From: Crocinitomicaceae bacterium
Lineage (GTDB): Bacteria > Bacteroidota > Bacteroidia > Flavobacteriales_D > Crocinitomicaceae
DNA: 7,818 nt
Assembly: GCA_011522905.1 (NCBI GenBank)
Contig: WTIB01000066.1
Coordinates: 1-7,818 of the forward strand
Reading direction: 5' to 3'
The notes beneath the pieces are model-generated. The model was not told the origin of the DNA. It did no database searches and saw only the letters and a program-made list of their open reading frames with translations. This document shows, piece after piece, positions 6,286-7,818 of the stretch (the stretch's first letter is position 1; each line of letters opens with the position of its first letter). Both the position numbers and the translations under genes were made by a program.

Positions 6286-7797
6286 ATGAAAAAAATTCTA
6301 CTATCAGCAATTCTTTGTTCAACATTATTTGCGAGCAATTCAATTGCACAGCTTCCAGATGGAAGTATTGCCCCTGATTTTACTACGGTAGACATCAATG
6401 GGAACACACACAATCTTTATGACTACCTAGATCAAGGTTACACTGTAGTTATGGATATCAGTGCAACGTGGTGTCCTCCATGTTGGAGTTACCACCAAGG
6501 GGGTGCCTTAGAAGATCTTTGGGCAAATCATGGGCCTGCTGGAGCTCCTGGAGTTTCTGCTAATACAACTGATGATGTTGTGGTATTGTGGTTTGAAGGA
6601 GATGCTTCTACTACGCAAGCAGATTTAGAAGGTACAGGATCTAATACCCAAGGTGATTGGATTACAGGTACACAATTCCCAATCTGTGATGATGATAACA
6701 TCGCTCAGTTGTATCAGTTACCATATTGGCCAATAATCTACACAATTTGTCCAAATAGAATCATAAATGAATCAGGTCAGCTTTCTGCTACTGCTCATTA
6801 CAGTGGAGCTGCTGCTTGTCCTTCTGCAAGTGGAGATGTGAATGGAGCTTTATTGGGATACACTGGTGAAACAGTTTCATGTGGAACTCCAGTTGCAATG
6901 AGCGTAGATTTACAAAACATGGGTAACCAGGCTTTAACTTCTGCTACAATTGAAGTTATGGATGGAGGAAATTCAGTTCTTTCTTACAACTGGACTGGAA
7001 ACCTAGCTACTTATGAAATGGAAAATGTGGCTATTGGAACAGTAACTCCAACAGCGACTACAACTTATACTATTGAAATTACTTCAGCAGATGACGATGC
7101 TTCTAACAATTCATTGTCTCAAACTATTGGTACAGCTGAAGAAACAAATAGCTCAATTACAGTTGAGTTTTTGACTGATGATTATGCTGATGAATCATAC
7201 ATGGAATTGACAAATTCTAATGGAGATGTTATCTGGTCAGAAGGAAACGAAAATGTTGCAGGAAACTTCAACACTGGACAATTTCCTCCTCCTGCGGATC
7301 CTACAAATGCTTTAACTAACAACACGGCTTATTCTTGGCCTATCTCACTTCCAGCTGTAGATTGTTACACATTCACTGTATACGATTACTATGGTGATGG
7401 AATTGGTGCTTCTCAATGGGGAGGAACTGATGGTTCTTGGAGCGTTTCTGATAACAATGGTTCAACCATTTTATCAATGACTGCTGCAGACTTTGGAGGT
7501 TCCGATTTAGGCTTGATTAAAAACTTATCAGCTTCTTTAGAAGATTTGACAGCTCAAAATGTTGAGGTTTATCCAAACCCAGCTACAGATGTTGTAAATA
7601 TATCTTTTGAAAATACATCTGATACTTATATTTCTATCATGGATCTTCAAGGAAGAGTATTGGGTACTCAAGTTGCTTCAGGAGCAAACGGAACTCAAGT
7701 TGTTTCTTTCTCAACTGAAGGATTTGCGAAAGGAACATACGTGGTTTCTATTAAAGCTAATGGATTAACTACAAATTCAAATATTGTAATTAAATAA
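6286..7797 (+). CDS. Secreted thioredoxin-like protein with type IX secretion sorting tail
   Basis: This 503-residue protein should cross the inner membrane by Sec (signal peptide 1-22, cleaved after SIAQ or nearby) and the outer membrane by the type IX system. Residues 23-165 form a TlpA/AhpC-like thioredoxin fold: IAPDFTTVDINGNTHNLYDYL, then DISATWCPPCWSYH with the redox pair Cys63/Cys66, and PYWPIIYTI near 146-154, where Pro149 probably is the cis-proline of the fold. Residues 185-282 look like a CARDB/Ig-like beta domain (VDLQNMGNQALTSATIEV). Residues 288-415 form a beta-rich module (LTDDYADESYMELTNSNGDVIW, CYTFTVYDYYGDGIG) that I recall from other Bacteroidota exoproteins. Residues 426-503 are a type A Por secretion tail: VEVYPNPATDVVNI, IMDLQGRVL, FAKGTYVVSIKANG, ending in IVIK. 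Expected location is the cell surface or medium. Activity is not known; a disulfide or redox role is inferred from CPPC. Codons suggest strong expression. Confidence 0.9.
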   Translation: MKKILLSAILCSTLFASNSIAQLPDGSIAPDFTTVDINGNTHNLYDYLDQGYTVVMDISATWCPPCWSYHQGGALEDLWANHGPAGAPGVSANTTDDVVVLWFEGDASTTQADLEGTGSNTQGDWITGTQFPICDDDNIAQLYQLPYWPIIYTICPNRIINESGQLSATAHYSGAAACPSASGDVNGALLGYTGETVSCGTPVAMSVDLQNMGNQALTSATIEVMDGGNSVLSYNWTGNLATYEMENVAIGTVTPTATTTYTIEITSADDDASNNSLSQTIGTAEETNSSITVEFLTDDYADESYMELTNSNGDVIWSEGNENVAGNFNTGQFPPPADPTNALTNNTAYSWPISLPAVDCYTFTVYDYYGDGIGASQWGGTDGSWSVSDNNGSTILSMTAADFGGSDLGLIKNLSASLEDLTAQNVEVYPNPATDVVNISFENTSDTYISIMDLQGRVLGTQVASGANGTQVVSFSTEGFAKGTYVVSIKANGLTTNSNIVIK

Positions 7798-7818
7798 GAA
7801 AGCAATATTTATAAATAC

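Noticed and set aside
7806..7817. Perfect palindrome TATTTATAAATA after the last gene
   Set aside because: It is composed only of A and T, too weak for a terminator, and the window ends at once, so its context cannot be judged.

Overview
The window is AT-rich DNA from a member of the Bacteroidota, most likely the Flavobacteriales; a Crocinitomicaceae- or Cryomorphaceae-like lineage is a guess. Three things support this: a secreted protein with a type IX secretion (Por secretion) C-terminal tail, a DUF4271-type membrane protein beside uroporphyrinogen-III synthase, and start sites without Shine-Dalgarno sequences near boxes resembling the Bacteroidota -7 element TAnnTTTG. The window is almost fully coding, with eight genes. 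I see no tRNA, rRNA, insertion sequence, CRISPR array or phage remnant, and no non-coding stretch above about 85 bases.

Layout. Bases 1-398 hold the 3' end of serS (seryl-tRNA synthetase, + strand). Next come a small predicted lipoprotein (423-956) and a 610-residue periplasmic TPR protein (963-2795), closely spaced on the same strand and probably one transcription unit. A glutaryl-CoA dehydrogenase (2798-3991, - strand) converges on the TPR gene with two bases between stop codons. An 82-base divergent spacer leads to a DUF4271 membrane protein (4074-4751, +) followed by hemD (4778-5533, +), which has no ATG start and is best read from TTG. A SIRT5/CobB-like sirtuin (5523-6215, -) overlaps the end of hemD tail to tail by 11 bases. 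After a 70-base divergent spacer comes a 503-residue secreted protein (6286-7797, +) with a thioredoxin-like CPPC domain, an Ig-like middle, a second beta-rich module and a type IX sorting tail.

How the genes relate. These are mostly housekeeping functions: translation (serS), heme synthesis (hemD), catabolism of lysine/tryptophan-derived glutaryl-CoA (GCDH) and protein deacylation (sirtuin). A link between GCDH and the sirtuin through acyl-lysine chemistry is conceivable, but they are separate transcription units and nothing in the sequence shows it. I found no convincing undescribed multi-gene system. The points most worth a second look are the sirtuin without zinc cysteines, the thioredoxin-fold protein routed to the cell exterior, the non-ATG start and internal promoter of hemD, and the unrecognised lipoprotein paired with the TPR protein.
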